From Leptospira bandrabouensis (GTDB taxonomy: Bacteria; Spirochaetota; Leptospiria; Leptospirales; Leptospiraceae), in contig NZ_RQHT01000010.1 in assembly GCF_004770905.1 (NCBI RefSeq), forward strand, positions 186,001 through 250,000: a stretch of DNA of 64,000 nt, in the 5' to 3' direction. The notes beneath the pieces are model-generated. The model saw only the letters and a program-made list of their open reading frames with translations, did no database searches and had not been told where the DNA came from. Shown here in pieces: positions 48,421 to 57,474 of the stretch (positions within the stretch are counted from its first letter, which is position 1; every line of letters starts with the position of its first letter). The translations under genes were made by a program, and so were the position numbers.

Positions 48421-51231
48421 ATGATCTCATGTTTCATCCATCTCATGGAATTCTTTACAATGATCCAATCCGGACTTATTTCTGTCTGGAAAATCCTTTC
48501 TGGAGGTATTAGAGCCAAACTTGCATGGTTTACTGGTACCCTAATTGCGCTGACCATTCTTTTACTTTCCATCATCACTGTCCGCCAGCAGACGGCCATC
48601 CTCTCTGAGAGTTATGAAAAACAAGCTGCCGTTTCCAAAAATTTTATCGCCAATTTGGTGATGGAGATTGAGAATATCTCGCAAAACTTAATCCGGATCG
48701 AAGAATTCAAATCTAGGATCGAAAAACAAAGAGAAGAACTAAAAAAGTATCGCACTGCCAAAGTAGTAACACAGAAAAAAACTGTGTCAGTGTTTGGATT
48801 CCGAACCAATCTTTTTGGTTCTCTTGGCACTTCCAAAGTAGTGAAGAAAGTAGACACTTTTTTTTCCGTATATCTAACAAAAGATGATGTGGATGTTTTG
48901 GAACGGGAAATTCGTCACCAACTTCGAGAAGCAGCTAACCGAAATATTAGCGAAAAAGAATGGAATACTCTTGTTGGTTTAGCCGCTTCGTATGTTCGAA
49001 ATGAAGCAAAGTATTTAGAAATTCAAAAACAAACTCCACCAGAAGACCCAGAAGCCAAAACAAATTGGGATACGAATCTAAAAAATATAAAAAAAGAAAT
49101 TCGAAACCATAAATCACAACTAGATCTTTTTATCGCAAAGTTCTACGCAGATTCTAAAAAAAGAAAACTGGAAGAACTGGGCCTTGATACCAAACTCTTC
49201 CGCATCCAAACCTTTCCTCTTTCGGCAATGATCCAAGGAGAAACATCTCTTGCTTCCTTTGATACACAGATCATAGACAACACATCTCCCCTCGCCAAAA
49301 TGGATCAGTTTGAATCAATGGAAGAAAGTTTAGTCGAATCCTTCCAACGTTTATCTGATGATATTTCTTCTCTGAATGAAAACGAAAAACAATATGTTTA
49401 TGAATGGGAAGATCGAGAAATCCAAGCCCTTCATTCTCCCCTCTTTCGACACCAAAACTCAACCAAAAGAGCCTTTAACCTAAGTAGTGTTAAATCAAGT
49501 TTAGGAGACTATAGAGAAGTCATCAAGGAAGATTACCGAATCACAAAAGAACTATCAGAACTCATTCCAAAACTGAGAGAACGTATCCAGTTTTTGAAAA
49601 ATGCAAAACCACCGATTCCACCCGCAAAGGACAAACTTTTTACTAGTTTCTATAAATCTTACAGCGAACTCATCGCAGAGAGAGACAAAATCTTTGATGA
49701 AGTAACGGAAAACTACCCCATTCCCGTAGAAACTTGGGAAAAAATTGAGGCTTTGCGCAGTTTGAGAGACGTAACCTTGGAAGATTGGGTATTGATGAAA
49801 TTCAAAACCGATCCCACAGAATACGAACGTTATTACCAAGATCCAGAGGCTCGGGAAATCCAAAGGAATCGATGGAAAGCCATTCGTAAATGGATTTTAA
49901 GTGCAGAACAAGAAACTCCCACAAAAGAATTAAAAAAACTATTCCCCGATGGAAGTTTTGGTCATTCCCGAAGTGAATCAGAAGAGATTATGTGGAAGTT
50001 AGATGGAACTCATCTTTTGGAATCAGAAAATGTTCCCAATCTTGTGTTACGTGATAATTTTTCAGGTCTGATACGAACACTAGTTGATAGAACCGATGGG
50101 ATTCTTGCCATCAAAGACAATAGAAATCAAATTGTATTCACTGCCATTACCATCTGTTTGGTGGCAATTTTATTTGCTATTTTTATCTCAGGAGTGGTGG
50201 TTCAAAAAATTCGAAATATCATTCGAAGTGCCGAGGACGTTGGGCAAGGAAATCTTAATGTACATTTTGAAGATGGTGGAAATGATGAATTTGGAAACTT
50301 AACCGTTGCATTAAACCAAATGGTTTCCGGGTTAAAGGAACGTGAAAAAATGCGTGGAGTCCTCGGAAGTATGGTGGATCCCGTTGTGGTCGGAGAAGCT
50401 CTTAAAGATTTGGAAAAACTAAAACAAGGAAGTGAAAAAATCATCACTGCCTTCTTTTCTGATATTGCTGGGTTTAGCACCATTTCGGAAAAATTAAATT
50501 CAAAGGAACTTGCCAATCTTCTCAACGAATATTTATCAGCCATGACCATTATCTTAAAACACCATGATGGAGTTTTGGATAAATACATTGGGGATGCCAT
50601 CGTGGGAGTTTTTAACGCACCGCTTGATGTGGAGAATCATTGTTTAAAAGCAGTTTCTGCCAGTGTCGAAATGCGAGATAAACTGGAAGTTTTAAAAAAA
50701 GAATGGATCGAAAAGAATAAATACATTCCAGAAGCCCATACGATGAAGTTCCGCATTGGACTAAACATGGGTTATGCGAAAGTTGGGTTTATGGGAACCG
50801 ATGCCCTAGCTTCTTATACAATGATGGGTGATACTGTCAACTTAGCTGCCCGGTTAGAAGCGGCGGGAAAAGATTATGGAGTTTGTATTTTGGTTTCTGA
50901 ATTTGTTCATGATGAAGTGAAAGACCATTTTTTCACAAGAAAGTTGGATATAGTGCGAGTGAAAGGAAAAACCAAACCTGTTACTTTATTCGAAATCCGA
51001 ACCAAAAAAGGCGATGAAACAGAAGAAGATCATAAATTCGTGGAAGCTTATGAATCTGCCCTTTTCTCTTATTTGAATCGCAAATTTGAAGAAGCAGGCA
51101 AAAAATTCTACACACTCCTCACCACAAATGGGGACGAAGCCTGTAAACTCCTTTGGGAAAGGTGCCAATATTACCTGGAAAATCCTCCAGAACCTGACTG
51201 GGATGGGGCATTTACCAGAACAAAGAAGTAG
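48421..51231 (+). CDS. Membrane-bound class III adenylate cyclase with very large sensor region
   Basis: 936 residues (an ATG at 48460 is an alternative start). First span AWFTGTLIALTILLLSIITV (residues about 38-57), then about 510 residues outside with several coiled-coil-like stretches. The second span IVFTAITICLVAILFAIFIS (about 562-582) is followed by HAMP (VGQGNLNVHFEDGGNDEFGNLTVALNQMV). The cyclase domain follows (residues about 665-850): metal ligands Asp681 (FFSDIAGFS) and Asp725 (IGDAIVG), adenine-type Lys721 in LDKYIGD, and TVNLAARLE. It converts ATP to cAMP; the ligand is unknown. Confidence 0.9.
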   Translation: MISCFIHLMEFFTMIQSGLISVWKILSGGIRAKLAWFTGTLIALTILLLSIITVRQQTAILSESYEKQAAVSKNFIANLVMEIENISQNLIRIEEFKSRIEKQREELKKYRTAKVVTQKKTVSVFGFRTNLFGSLGTSKVVKKVDTFFSVYLTKDDVDVLEREIRHQLREAANRNISEKEWNTLVGLAASYVRNEAKYLEIQKQTPPEDPEAKTNWDTNLKNIKKEIRNHKSQLDLFIAKFYADSKKRKLEELGLDTKLFRIQTFPLSAMIQGETSLASFDTQIIDNTSPLAKMDQFESMEESLVESFQRLSDDISSLNENEKQYVYEWEDREIQALHSPLFRHQNSTKRAFNLSSVKSSLGDYREVIKEDYRITKELSELIPKLRERIQFLKNAKPPIPPAKDKLFTSFYKSYSELIAERDKIFDEVTENYPIPVETWEKIEALRSLRDVTLEDWVLMKFKTDPTEYERYYQDPEAREIQRNRWKAIRKWILSAEQETPTKELKKLFPDGSFGHSRSESEEIMWKLDGTHLLESENVPNLVLRDNFSGLIRTLVDRTDGILAIKDNRNQIVFTAITICLVAILFAIFISGVVVQKIRNIIRSAEDVGQGNLNVHFEDGGNDEFGNLTVALNQMVSGLKEREKMRGVLGSMVDPVVVGEALKDLEKLKQGSEKIITAFFSDIAGFSTISEKLNSKELANLLNEYLSAMTIILKHHDGVLDKYIGDAIVGVFNAPLDVENHCLKAVSASVEMRDKLEVLKKEWIEKNKYIPEAHTMKFRIGLNMGYAKVGFMGTDALASYTMMGDTVNLAARLEAAGKDYGVCILVSEFVHDEVKDHFFTRKLDIVRVKGKTKPVTLFEIRTKKGDETEEDHKFVEAYESALFSYLNRKFEEAGKKFYTLLTTNGDEACKLLWERCQYYLENPPEPDWDGAFTRTKK

Positions 51232-51305
51232 GAAATCTGCGAAATTTTTCAATAAAATGGAAATTTTGTCCAATAAAGTGTAACAAATTCTTGCATTCCC
51301 AGAGA

Positions 51306-51321
51306 CCAATTTTAGAATTGG
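51306..51321. promoter_or_regulatory. Inverted repeat upstream of the peroxiredoxin gene
   Basis: CCAATT (51306-51311), TTAG, AATTGG (51316-51321), a perfect dyad 28 bases before the ATG, overlapping where a -10 would lie. It could be an operator for a redox regulator. It is not a good match to the PerR box by eye. Confidence 0.35.
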
Positions 51322-51348
51322 AATCACTCATCTTACAGGAGACAAACG

Positions 51349-51984
51349 ATGGCACTACGTTTAGGCGACGAAGCACCGAATTTCCAAGCGGAAACCTCTG
51401 AAGGCAAAATTGACTTTCATGAATATTTAGGACAAAGTTGGGGGATTTTATTTTCTCACCCAAAAGACTATACTCCAGTTTGTACAACAGAACTAGGGTA
51501 CGTGGCAAAAATAAAACCAGAGTTCGAAAAACGTAATGTGAAAGTAATCGCACTTTCCGTTGACCCTGTAGACAGCCACAAAGGTTGGATCTCTGATATC
51601 AACGAAACACAAGGAACCAAAGTAAACTACCCTATCATTGCGGATGCAGATCGTAAAGTATCAAACCTTTATGATATGATTCACCCGAATGCAAGTGAAA
51701 CAACAACTGTTCGTTCTGTATTTGTTGTTGGACCTGACAAAAAAGTAAAATTAACTCTTACTTATCCTGCATCCACTGGAAGGAACTTTGATGAACTTTT
51801 GCGTGTGATTGATTCTTTACAACTCACTTCACAGTTTAGCGTAGCAACTCCTGCAAACTGGAAAGATGGCGAAGACACAATCATCGTTCCTTCTGTTTCT
51901 GATGAAGATGCTAAGAAAAAATTCCCTAAGGGTTTTAGAACTATCAAACCTTATTTGCGTTACACACCACAACCAAATAAGTAA
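51349..51984 (+). CDS. 1-Cys peroxiredoxin (Prx6 type)
   Basis: 211 residues. Reduces hydrogen peroxide and alkyl peroxides. The peroxidatic Cys45 lies in YTPVCTTELG, and the C-terminal domain (VATPANWKDGEDTIIVPSVS with KKKFPKGFRTIKPYLRY) is typical of the Prx6 group, which lacks a resolving Cys. GGAG sits before the ATG. A strong terminator separates it from the OsmC gene. The inverted repeat upstream may set its control. Confidence 0.92.
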   Translation: MALRLGDEAPNFQAETSEGKIDFHEYLGQSWGILFSHPKDYTPVCTTELGYVAKIKPEFEKRNVKVIALSVDPVDSHKGWISDINETQGTKVNYPIIADADRKVSNLYDMIHPNASETTTVRSVFVVGPDKKVKLTLTYPASTGRNFDELLRVIDSLQLTSQFSVATPANWKDGEDTIIVPSVSDEDAKKKFPKGFRTIKPYLRYTPQPNK

Positions 51985-51995
51985 ATTTTAAACTT

Positions 51996-52020
51996 GGCGG
52001 GTTCTCCCACCCGCCTATTT
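51996..52020 (+). terminator. Rho-independent terminator of the peroxiredoxin gene
   Basis: GGCGGGT (51996-52002) and ACCCGCC (52009-52015) with a 6-base loop, followed by TATTTTCT. It ends 7 bases before the ATG of the OsmC gene, leaving little room for a separate leader. Confidence 0.75.
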
Positions 52021-52027
52021 TCTACTT

Positions 52028-52444
52028 ATGCATATCAAACTCAACCGAATCGAAACCCCTTATGTTTTAGAAGCAACGAATGAATCCGGTAATTCCATTC
52101 GTATCGATGCCTCTCCCGAAATTGGTGGAAAAAATTCTGGTCCAAGACCTATGGAACTTTTGATTATGGGACTTGCTGGTTGTAGTAGCATTGATGTTTT
52201 GATGATTTTAAACAAACACAGAATCGAAGTGAAAGACTATTCTGTAGAAGTCGATGCCGATAGGGAAAAAATCGAAGAAGCCAATCTCTTTAAAAACATC
52301 CATATGAAGTTTAAAGTGAAAGGTGATTTTAAAGAAGAACAGGTAAAACGTGCGATTGATCTTAGTTTAGAAAAATACTGTTCTGTTGCCAAAACATTAG
52401 AAAAAACAGCAAAAATCACCTACGAATTTGAGTTAGTTACTTAA
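52028..52444 (+). CDS. OsmC family peroxide-resistance protein
   Basis: 138 residues. Two conserved Cys of the OsmC fold: Cys52 in GLAGCSSIDVLMIL and a later one in SLEKYCSVAKTLE. The first helix carries GPRPMELLIMGLAGC. OsmC proteins reduce organic peroxides with these thiols. It has no ribosome-binding site between the upstream terminator and its ATG, so it may be leaderless or read through from the peroxiredoxin gene. The functional link with the peroxiredoxin neighbour makes sense. Confidence 0.9.
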   Translation: MHIKLNRIETPYVLEATNESGNSIRIDASPEIGGKNSGPRPMELLIMGLAGCSSIDVLMILNKHRIEVKDYSVEVDADREKIEEANLFKNIHMKFKVKGDFKEEQVKRAIDLSLEKYCSVAKTLEKTAKITYEFELVT

Positions 52445-52525
52445 TACCAATTTACTTTCTGTTTTTTGCGGAAGTCCTATCGCCGCCTTTACGGAAAAGA
52501 TAGTCATTCAAATAATGAATATTAT

Positions 52526-53599
52526 TTACAATTGGTTCTTTTTAAAGTTTTTTGCAAGTTTGCTAATTGATTTCCAATTTGCTTTTTCAATGGCACTTGC
52601 TTTCATGGTTTGTCTGTCTTCTAAATATTTAAACTCTTTCTTCAATTTTAAAAAACTTTCCAATCGTTTCGGATCAAGAGAATTTTCACTTATCGCTTTT
52701 TGTACAGCACAACCAGGTTCGTTTTCATGACTGCAATTGCGATAACGACAGTTTAAACTTAAGTTTTCTATTTCATCAAAAACAAACTTCAATCCTTCTT
52801 CATCACCCCAAACTTGTAATTCTCGCATTCCAGGTGTATCAATGACCATACCGCCACTGGGAAGTAAAATTAATTCACGATAAGTTGTTGTATGTCGACC
52901 TCGACTTCCTAATTCACTTACTTCGTTTACTTTAAGATGTTCCATCCCAAGGAGAGAGTTGATGATCGTAGATTTTCCAACTCCTGAAGAACCGAGAAAA
53001 GCAATGGTTTTCCCTCTTTGAATGTATTGATTCAAAATAGCAATTCCAGTATTTTGAGTGGCACTGAGTGTATGCACATCTACTCCGATCGCTATAGATT
53101 CCACTTCGATTTTTCTTAATTCAGCCTCAGGACAAAGGTCGGATTTATTCAACAAAACCACTGGTAACGCTTTGCTTTCCCATGCGATTGATAAAAAACG
53201 TTCGATACGTCGTAAATTATAATTTAAATCTAAGCCGGTAATAATGAATACTATGTCAATGTTAGCTGCAATGACTTGTTCATCAGTCATCTGGCCAGGA
53301 ACTTTTCGACTGAAGACAGTCTTTCTAGGTAAAAGTGCGTGAATGATTGCTTTCTTTTCATCTGGAATTACCGAAGTTACCACCCAGTCACCTACTGCCG
53401 GAAATTCACTTTTCCTTTCAGTACTAAATCGGAATTTTCCTGATACTTCGCAGCTGAATTCTCCAAGTTCACCGCAAGCTATATATTTTTCTCTGTTCTC
53501 TCGAACGATACGCATCGCCGACAGACCTAAATTTTTATATTGATCAAAATTCAGTTCAAAAAAAGAATTCCATCCTAAATCAGCCAATAACATGATCAT
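52526..53599 (-). CDS. rsgA: Ribosome small-subunit maturation GTPase RsgA
   Basis: 357 residues. Circularly permuted GTPase: NKSD (G4) precedes GSSGVGKST (G1) and DTPGMRE (G3), as expected for this family. N-terminal OB-fold (SVIPDEKKAIIHALLPRKTVFS region) and C-terminal zinc motif (CRYRNCSHENEPGC) are complete. It matures the 30S subunit late in assembly. The start at 53599 is used; nearby MLLADLG could be the true one two codons later. Confidence 0.93.
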   Translation of the reverse strand: MIMLLADLGWNSFFELNFDQYKNLGLSAMRIVRENREKYIACGELGEFSCEVSGKFRFSTERKSEFPAVGDWVVTSVIPDEKKAIIHALLPRKTVFSRKVPGQMTDEQVIAANIDIVFIITGLDLNYNLRRIERFLSIAWESKALPVVLLNKSDLCPEAELRKIEVESIAIGVDVHTLSATQNTGIAILNQYIQRGKTIAFLGSSGVGKSTIINSLLGMEHLKVNEVSELGSRGRHTTTYRELILLPSGGMVIDTPGMRELQVWGDEEGLKFVFDEIENLSLNCRYRNCSHENEPGCAVQKAISENSLDPKRLESFLKLKKEFKYLEDRQTMKASAIEKANWKSISKLAKNFKKNQL

Positions 53600-53671
53600 T
53601 CTCTACAAATTTTTTAAATATTTTCAAAATGGTGCAGATGATCAAATATGTGTTCAGGATAACTTATATTC

Positions 53672-54430
53672 CTATTTTAATTCGTTTAAATCCCAATTGT
53701 ATTCGTTATAAACAATTTTGGCATCTGGTTTGATGTTTTCCTCAAAACCTTCCTGCACATATTGGATGAGAGTTGTTTTTTTGGTGAAATCCGTTTGGAA
53801 CCAGTTAAAAATTTTACTCAAATACAAAGTGTTAGTGGATTTATCATAGGAATTCTTTTTGGGATTTTTTAAAAATCCAAGTTTAGCAGATTGGAGTTGT
53901 TTCTCTAACGTAATTGGTGTGTAAGCTTCGGAAACTAAAATGGGGCAACCAATGGAAGCACAAACAATCGCAAAGTGAATCCTTGGTTCATTAAAATCCT
54001 TTCTTAACTTTTCATGTTCAATCCAATCTAGATGTCTGGATTTTCCAAGAAGAGTAAAAAATTCTTTTTTCCAAGGGATTCCGCGCGCTAAATTTATTTT
54101 GGAAAACGGAGACCCAATTTCTGTAATGCTTTCTACAGGATAATGATCCAAAATGAGTTTCACAGTGAAGGCATTGTAGGCATTGATTAAAAAACTTATT
54201 TTTTCTTTTTCATTAAAACCTTGGTACTGGGCCTCAGTCACCTTGGAAAGTGATTCCAAATATTGGCGAAATGAACCCTCTTCCGACTGAATTCCTTTAT
54301 AGGAAACAAGTCCGTTCTTCACGTTCTTTTTTAAGATAGAATCCCAAACAGAATGTTTATGATCAAAACTCTGGGCTGATATGCCTTGCCATAAACCAAT
54401 ACAAAGGAACGAAATGAGAAATTGTTTCAT
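53672..54430 (-). CDS. DUF547 domain secreted protein
   Basis: 252 residues from the ATG at 54430 (an upstream in-frame start at 54439 adds three residues). Signal peptide KQFLISFLCIGLWQGISAQS. The DUF547 core is visible: FLINAYNAFTVKLILDHYPVESI, WIEHEKLRKDFNEPRIHFAIVCASIGCPIL, and YLSKIFNWFQTDF. The domain resembles transglutaminase-like cysteine folds, with conserved Cys and His, but its reaction is not known. Periplasmic or secreted. Confidence 0.88.
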   Translation of the reverse strand: MKQFLISFLCIGLWQGISAQSFDHKHSVWDSILKKNVKNGLVSYKGIQSEEGSFRQYLESLSKVTEAQYQGFNEKEKISFLINAYNAFTVKLILDHYPVESITEIGSPFSKINLARGIPWKKEFFTLLGKSRHLDWIEHEKLRKDFNEPRIHFAIVCASIGCPILVSEAYTPITLEKQLQSAKLGFLKNPKKNSYDKSTNTLYLSKIFNWFQTDFTKKTTLIQYVQEGFEENIKPDAKIVYNEYNWDLNELK

Positions 54431-54482
54431 AAACACCATCCAAACTCTTAGACTGATTCGAATTGGTTATACCAAGGAAAAT

Positions 54483-55184
54483 TTATGACAAACTATTCAA
54501 ATAACGGCTGATTCCTTGGATCACAGGTGCAGGGATTTCATGACCACCATTAAATGCGATGAACTCTCCCAAAAGGCCTGAGTTACGAAGTAACTTCTCT
54601 AATTTTTTTGCATTCGCATAACCAAGAATAGGGTCAAATTCTCCGTGGGATTGGAAAAATCGTAAAATAGATTTTTTAGGAGCCAATTCTTTCCAAAGAG
54701 ATTCATTCACCAGTGCACCAGAAAGAATCATCAGTCCTTTAGATACTTCCTCTTTTCTAAGTGTTAAGTCTGTGGCAAGCATAGCACCTTGAGAAAATCC
54801 ACCAAGGATTAATTGGTTCCAAGGAACTCCAAGAGCATCTAACATCAAGTAGGCTGCCTGTCTTGCTACATCCATTCCTTCTGGGTCTTTATCTGCAAAA
54901 TTCCTGAAATCATTTTTGCGGATTGCTTCTTCTAAAGCGGCCATATCAATGGGAAACCAAGCACGTCCTGAATACCCTGGCATAAGAGGAACACTCAAAT
55001 GTCCATGAGGGAAAACCCAATTGAATTTTTGGTCCGTGACTAAAACTTCATGAATGGGATATAAATCAAAAGCACTGGCACCATAACCGTGAAATAGTAC
55101 TACTGTCGGTGCATCAGGGTCTCCTTTGACTCGCAGTACTTGTAAAGGTCCAAGAGGTTCTAATTCGTTTTCATTGTCTAACAT
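54483..55184 (-). CDS. Phospholipase/carboxylesterase family hydrolase
   Basis: 233 residues, alpha/beta-hydrolase fold of the EstB/YpfH type. Oxyanion loop LFHGYGASAFDLYP near residue 31, nucleophile Ser131 in LGGFSQGAMLAT, Asp in HGEFDPILGY and His in NGGHEIPAP. No signal peptide, so cytosolic. It hydrolyses short esters in the family. It ends just before the dinB gene in the same direction: dinB stop at 55188, ATG of this gene at 55184. Confidence 0.88.
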   Translation of the reverse strand: MLDNENELEPLGPLQVLRVKGDPDAPTVVLFHGYGASAFDLYPIHEVLVTDQKFNWVFPHGHLSVPLMPGYSGRAWFPIDMAALEEAIRKNDFRNFADKDPEGMDVARQAAYLMLDALGVPWNQLILGGFSQGAMLATDLTLRKEEVSKGLMILSGALVNESLWKELAPKKSILRFFQSHGEFDPILGYANAKKLEKLLRNSGLLGEFIAFNGGHEIPAPVIQGISRYLNSLS

Positions 55185-55187
55185 AGT

Positions 55188-56264
55188 TTAACCGAAGAGT
55201 GATGGTTGGTCCTGGTCTATCGTTTCTGAAACAAAGTTAGTAACAGAAATTCCTAAGAGCCGGATTTTTTTGAATGGATCTGTATTTTCCTTCCAAACAT
55301 TTGCCAACAAATTCGAGGATTGTTGGAAAAGGTTGTCTGCCAAGTAGAAAACCGAATCGGAAGAAATAGATTTTTGTTTTACTGTAAAATCTTCAAATTT
55401 TGTTTTTAAAGTGAGTGTTTTTCCCTGTTTGTTTTTACGACCCATTCTCTCTTCTAATTCCTTAGATAGAGTTTCTAATGTAAGAATCAAAAAAGAAAAA
55501 TCTCCAGAATCATGGGAGAAGGTAGTTTCCACTCCAATCGATTTGGGATCTCGGAACGGAATCACATCGCGGTCATCAAGCCCTCTTGCCATTCGGTAAA
55601 ACACAGCACCCATCTTTCCAAATTCCCCAATCAAAAAAGACTCTTCCGCTTTTCTTAATTCTGATCCTTTTGTATATCCTAATTGGGAAAGCCGTTCGTA
55701 GGTTTTTTTCCCGATCCCAAAAAAACTATAAAGAGGGATTTCATCTAAAAATTTTTCTTCTTCGCCAGGAAGAACCACATATAGTCCGTTAGGTTTATTT
55801 TTTTCCGAAGCCATTTTTGCTAAAAATTTATTTTGGGCAACTCCTGCAGAACAAGTGAGTCCTGTTCGTTCAAATATCTTTTTTCGAATCTCTTTGGCAA
55901 TGGTACTCGCATGAGGGATGTTCAATTTATTAACTGTTACATCTAAATATGCCTCATCTAAAGATAGTGGTTCTACTAGGTCTGTGTATTCTAAAAATAT
56001 AGATCTTATTTCTTTAGAAACCAATTTATAAACTTCAAATCTTGGAGGAGTAAAAATGGCTTCAGGACAAAGTTTATAGGCTTGGTAACAAGAAATAGCA
56101 GATCGAACGCCAAACTTTCTTGCTTCGTAACTGGCAGCGCAAACCACTCCCCTTGAATGCGGAGAACCACCCACAACAACAGGTTTCCCTCGCATTTCGG
56201 GGAAATCTCTTTGTTCCACTGACGCATAAAACGCGTCCATATCAATGTGGATGATCTTTTTCAT
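55188..56264 (-). CDS. dinB: DNA polymerase IV
   Basis: 358 residues, Y-family translesion polymerase. HIDMDAFYASVEQRDFPEMRGKPVVVGG at the start has the first metal Asp, YSFFGIGKKTYERLSQLG is the helix-hairpin-helix, and SLDEAYLDVT holds the catalytic Asp-Glu. The little-finger domain ends RLLGISVTNF, and the last residues, DQDQPSLFG, resemble a sliding-clamp-binding motif (QPSLF). No Leptospira-type LexA box (TTTG-N5-CAAA) is visible upstream. Confidence 0.95.
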   Translation of the reverse strand: MKKIIHIDMDAFYASVEQRDFPEMRGKPVVVGGSPHSRGVVCAASYEARKFGVRSAISCYQAYKLCPEAIFTPPRFEVYKLVSKEIRSIFLEYTDLVEPLSLDEAYLDVTVNKLNIPHASTIAKEIRKKIFERTGLTCSAGVAQNKFLAKMASEKNKPNGLYVVLPGEEEKFLDEIPLYSFFGIGKKTYERLSQLGYTKGSELRKAEESFLIGEFGKMGAVFYRMARGLDDRDVIPFRDPKSIGVETTFSHDSGDFSFLILTLETLSKELEERMGRKNKQGKTLTLKTKFEDFTVKQKSISSDSVFYLADNLFQQSSNLLANVWKENTDPFKKIRLLGISVTNFVSETIDQDQPSLFG

Positions 56265-56340
56265 TTCTCTTGTCTTATAGAATCAAACAAAATCAAAAAT
56301 CTCTTGCCAAATGTTTTTTTTCTCGAATCCTTCATGAATT

Positions 56341-57474
56341 GTGCACACAAAACAAGCTGCAAAGATTTTGGTTGTCGACGACAACGAAACAAATATTGAA
56401 ATTATAACTCATATTTTACTAAACCAAGGTTATGAAGTGGCTGTCGCTTACGACGGGGAGTATGCTTTAGAGCTGGCAGAGGCTCTCGATTTTGACTTAA
56501 TTTTACTCGATATTCTACTTCCTGGAATCAGTGGACTTGATGTCGCCAAACAACTGCTTAGTTTAGATAGATCCAAAAACACTCCAATTTTATTTTTATC
56601 TGCCTTAAATGAAACAAGTGATATTGTAAAAGGATTGGAAACTGGTGCTGTTGATTATATTACAAAACCTTTTCAAGAATCAGAAATTTTAGCAAGGATC
56701 AAAACTCATATCAAAATCAAAACTTTAGAAAAGGAAAGAATTGATTTACTACAGGCAATCCAAAAAGATTTGGAACTTGCAAAATCAAACCAAGAAAATT
56801 TAGTTACCTTTCAGTTCCCACCTTCTCCACTATACCAAATTTATACTTCCTACAAACCCATGGAATTGGTTGGTGGAGACCTTATCACCTATGATCTGTT
56901 ACCTTCTGGCGATTTAGATATTTTATTTGGGGACGTAACTGGCCATGGAATTGCCGCTGCAATGGTATCTCTAATGGCCATAATCACATTTAAAACAATG
57001 GATAAATCTTTTTTATCACCTAGCGAAAGTTTATATTGGATTCACAATACTCTCACACCTTTGATTAGCACTCATTTTATCAGCGCTATCTACTTAAGAT
57101 ACAAAGCGGAAGAAAACCTGCTTTCCTATTCAATGGCAGGACACCATAATATGTTCTTAATTCGAGATCAAAAGATCATCAAACTAGGGACGAAGGGTTT
57201 TTGTCTCATGATGTTTCCTGACCAACTCAACACAGAAAACGAAGACATTTTTTTAGTTTCGGGAGACCGGTTGTTTTTGTTCTCCGATGGAATGTTTGAA
57301 GTCCCCAACGAAAACGAAGAATACCTGGGTGATTTAAAATTTGCAGAAATCATTGAAAACAGAATCCACCTCCCTTCAAAAAAATTTCTCGAATCGGTTC
57401 AGGATGAAGTCCTGATTTATTCAAATGGGAAAGTGGCGGATGATATGACTATGTTATTATTGGAAATCAAATGA
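56341..57474 (+). CDS. Response regulator with PP2C/SpoIIE phosphatase output
   Basis: 377 residues from GTG. REC domain (residues about 9-125): ILVVDDNETNIEI, phosphoacceptor Asp57 in LILLDILLPGISG, ITKPFQESEIL with the conserved Lys. A coiled linker leads to a PP2C-type phosphatase (about residue 180 onward): LVGGDLITYDLLP, ILFGDVTGHGIAAAMVS and LFLFSDGMFEVPNE, with metal-binding Asp residues present. It probably dephosphorylates a STAS-type anti-anti-sigma factor. The stop overlaps the kinase ATG by four bases. Confidence 0.92.
   Translation: MHTKQAAKILVVDDNETNIEIITHILLNQGYEVAVAYDGEYALELAEALDFDLILLDILLPGISGLDVAKQLLSLDRSKNTPILFLSALNETSDIVKGLETGAVDYITKPFQESEILARIKTHIKIKTLEKERIDLLQAIQKDLELAKSNQENLVTFQFPPSPLYQIYTSYKPMELVGGDLITYDLLPSGDLDILFGDVTGHGIAAAMVSLMAIITFKTMDKSFLSPSESLYWIHNTLTPLISTHFISAIYLRYKAEENLLSYSMAGHHNMFLIRDQKIIKLGTKGFCLMMFPDQLNTENEDIFLVSGDRLFLFSDGMFEVPNENEEYLGDLKFAEIIENRIHLPSKKFLESVQDEVLIYSNGKVADDMTMLLLEIK

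Noticed and set aside
56265..56340. Possible LexA box in front of dinB
   Set aside because: I looked for TTTG-N5-CAAA on both strands and found none.
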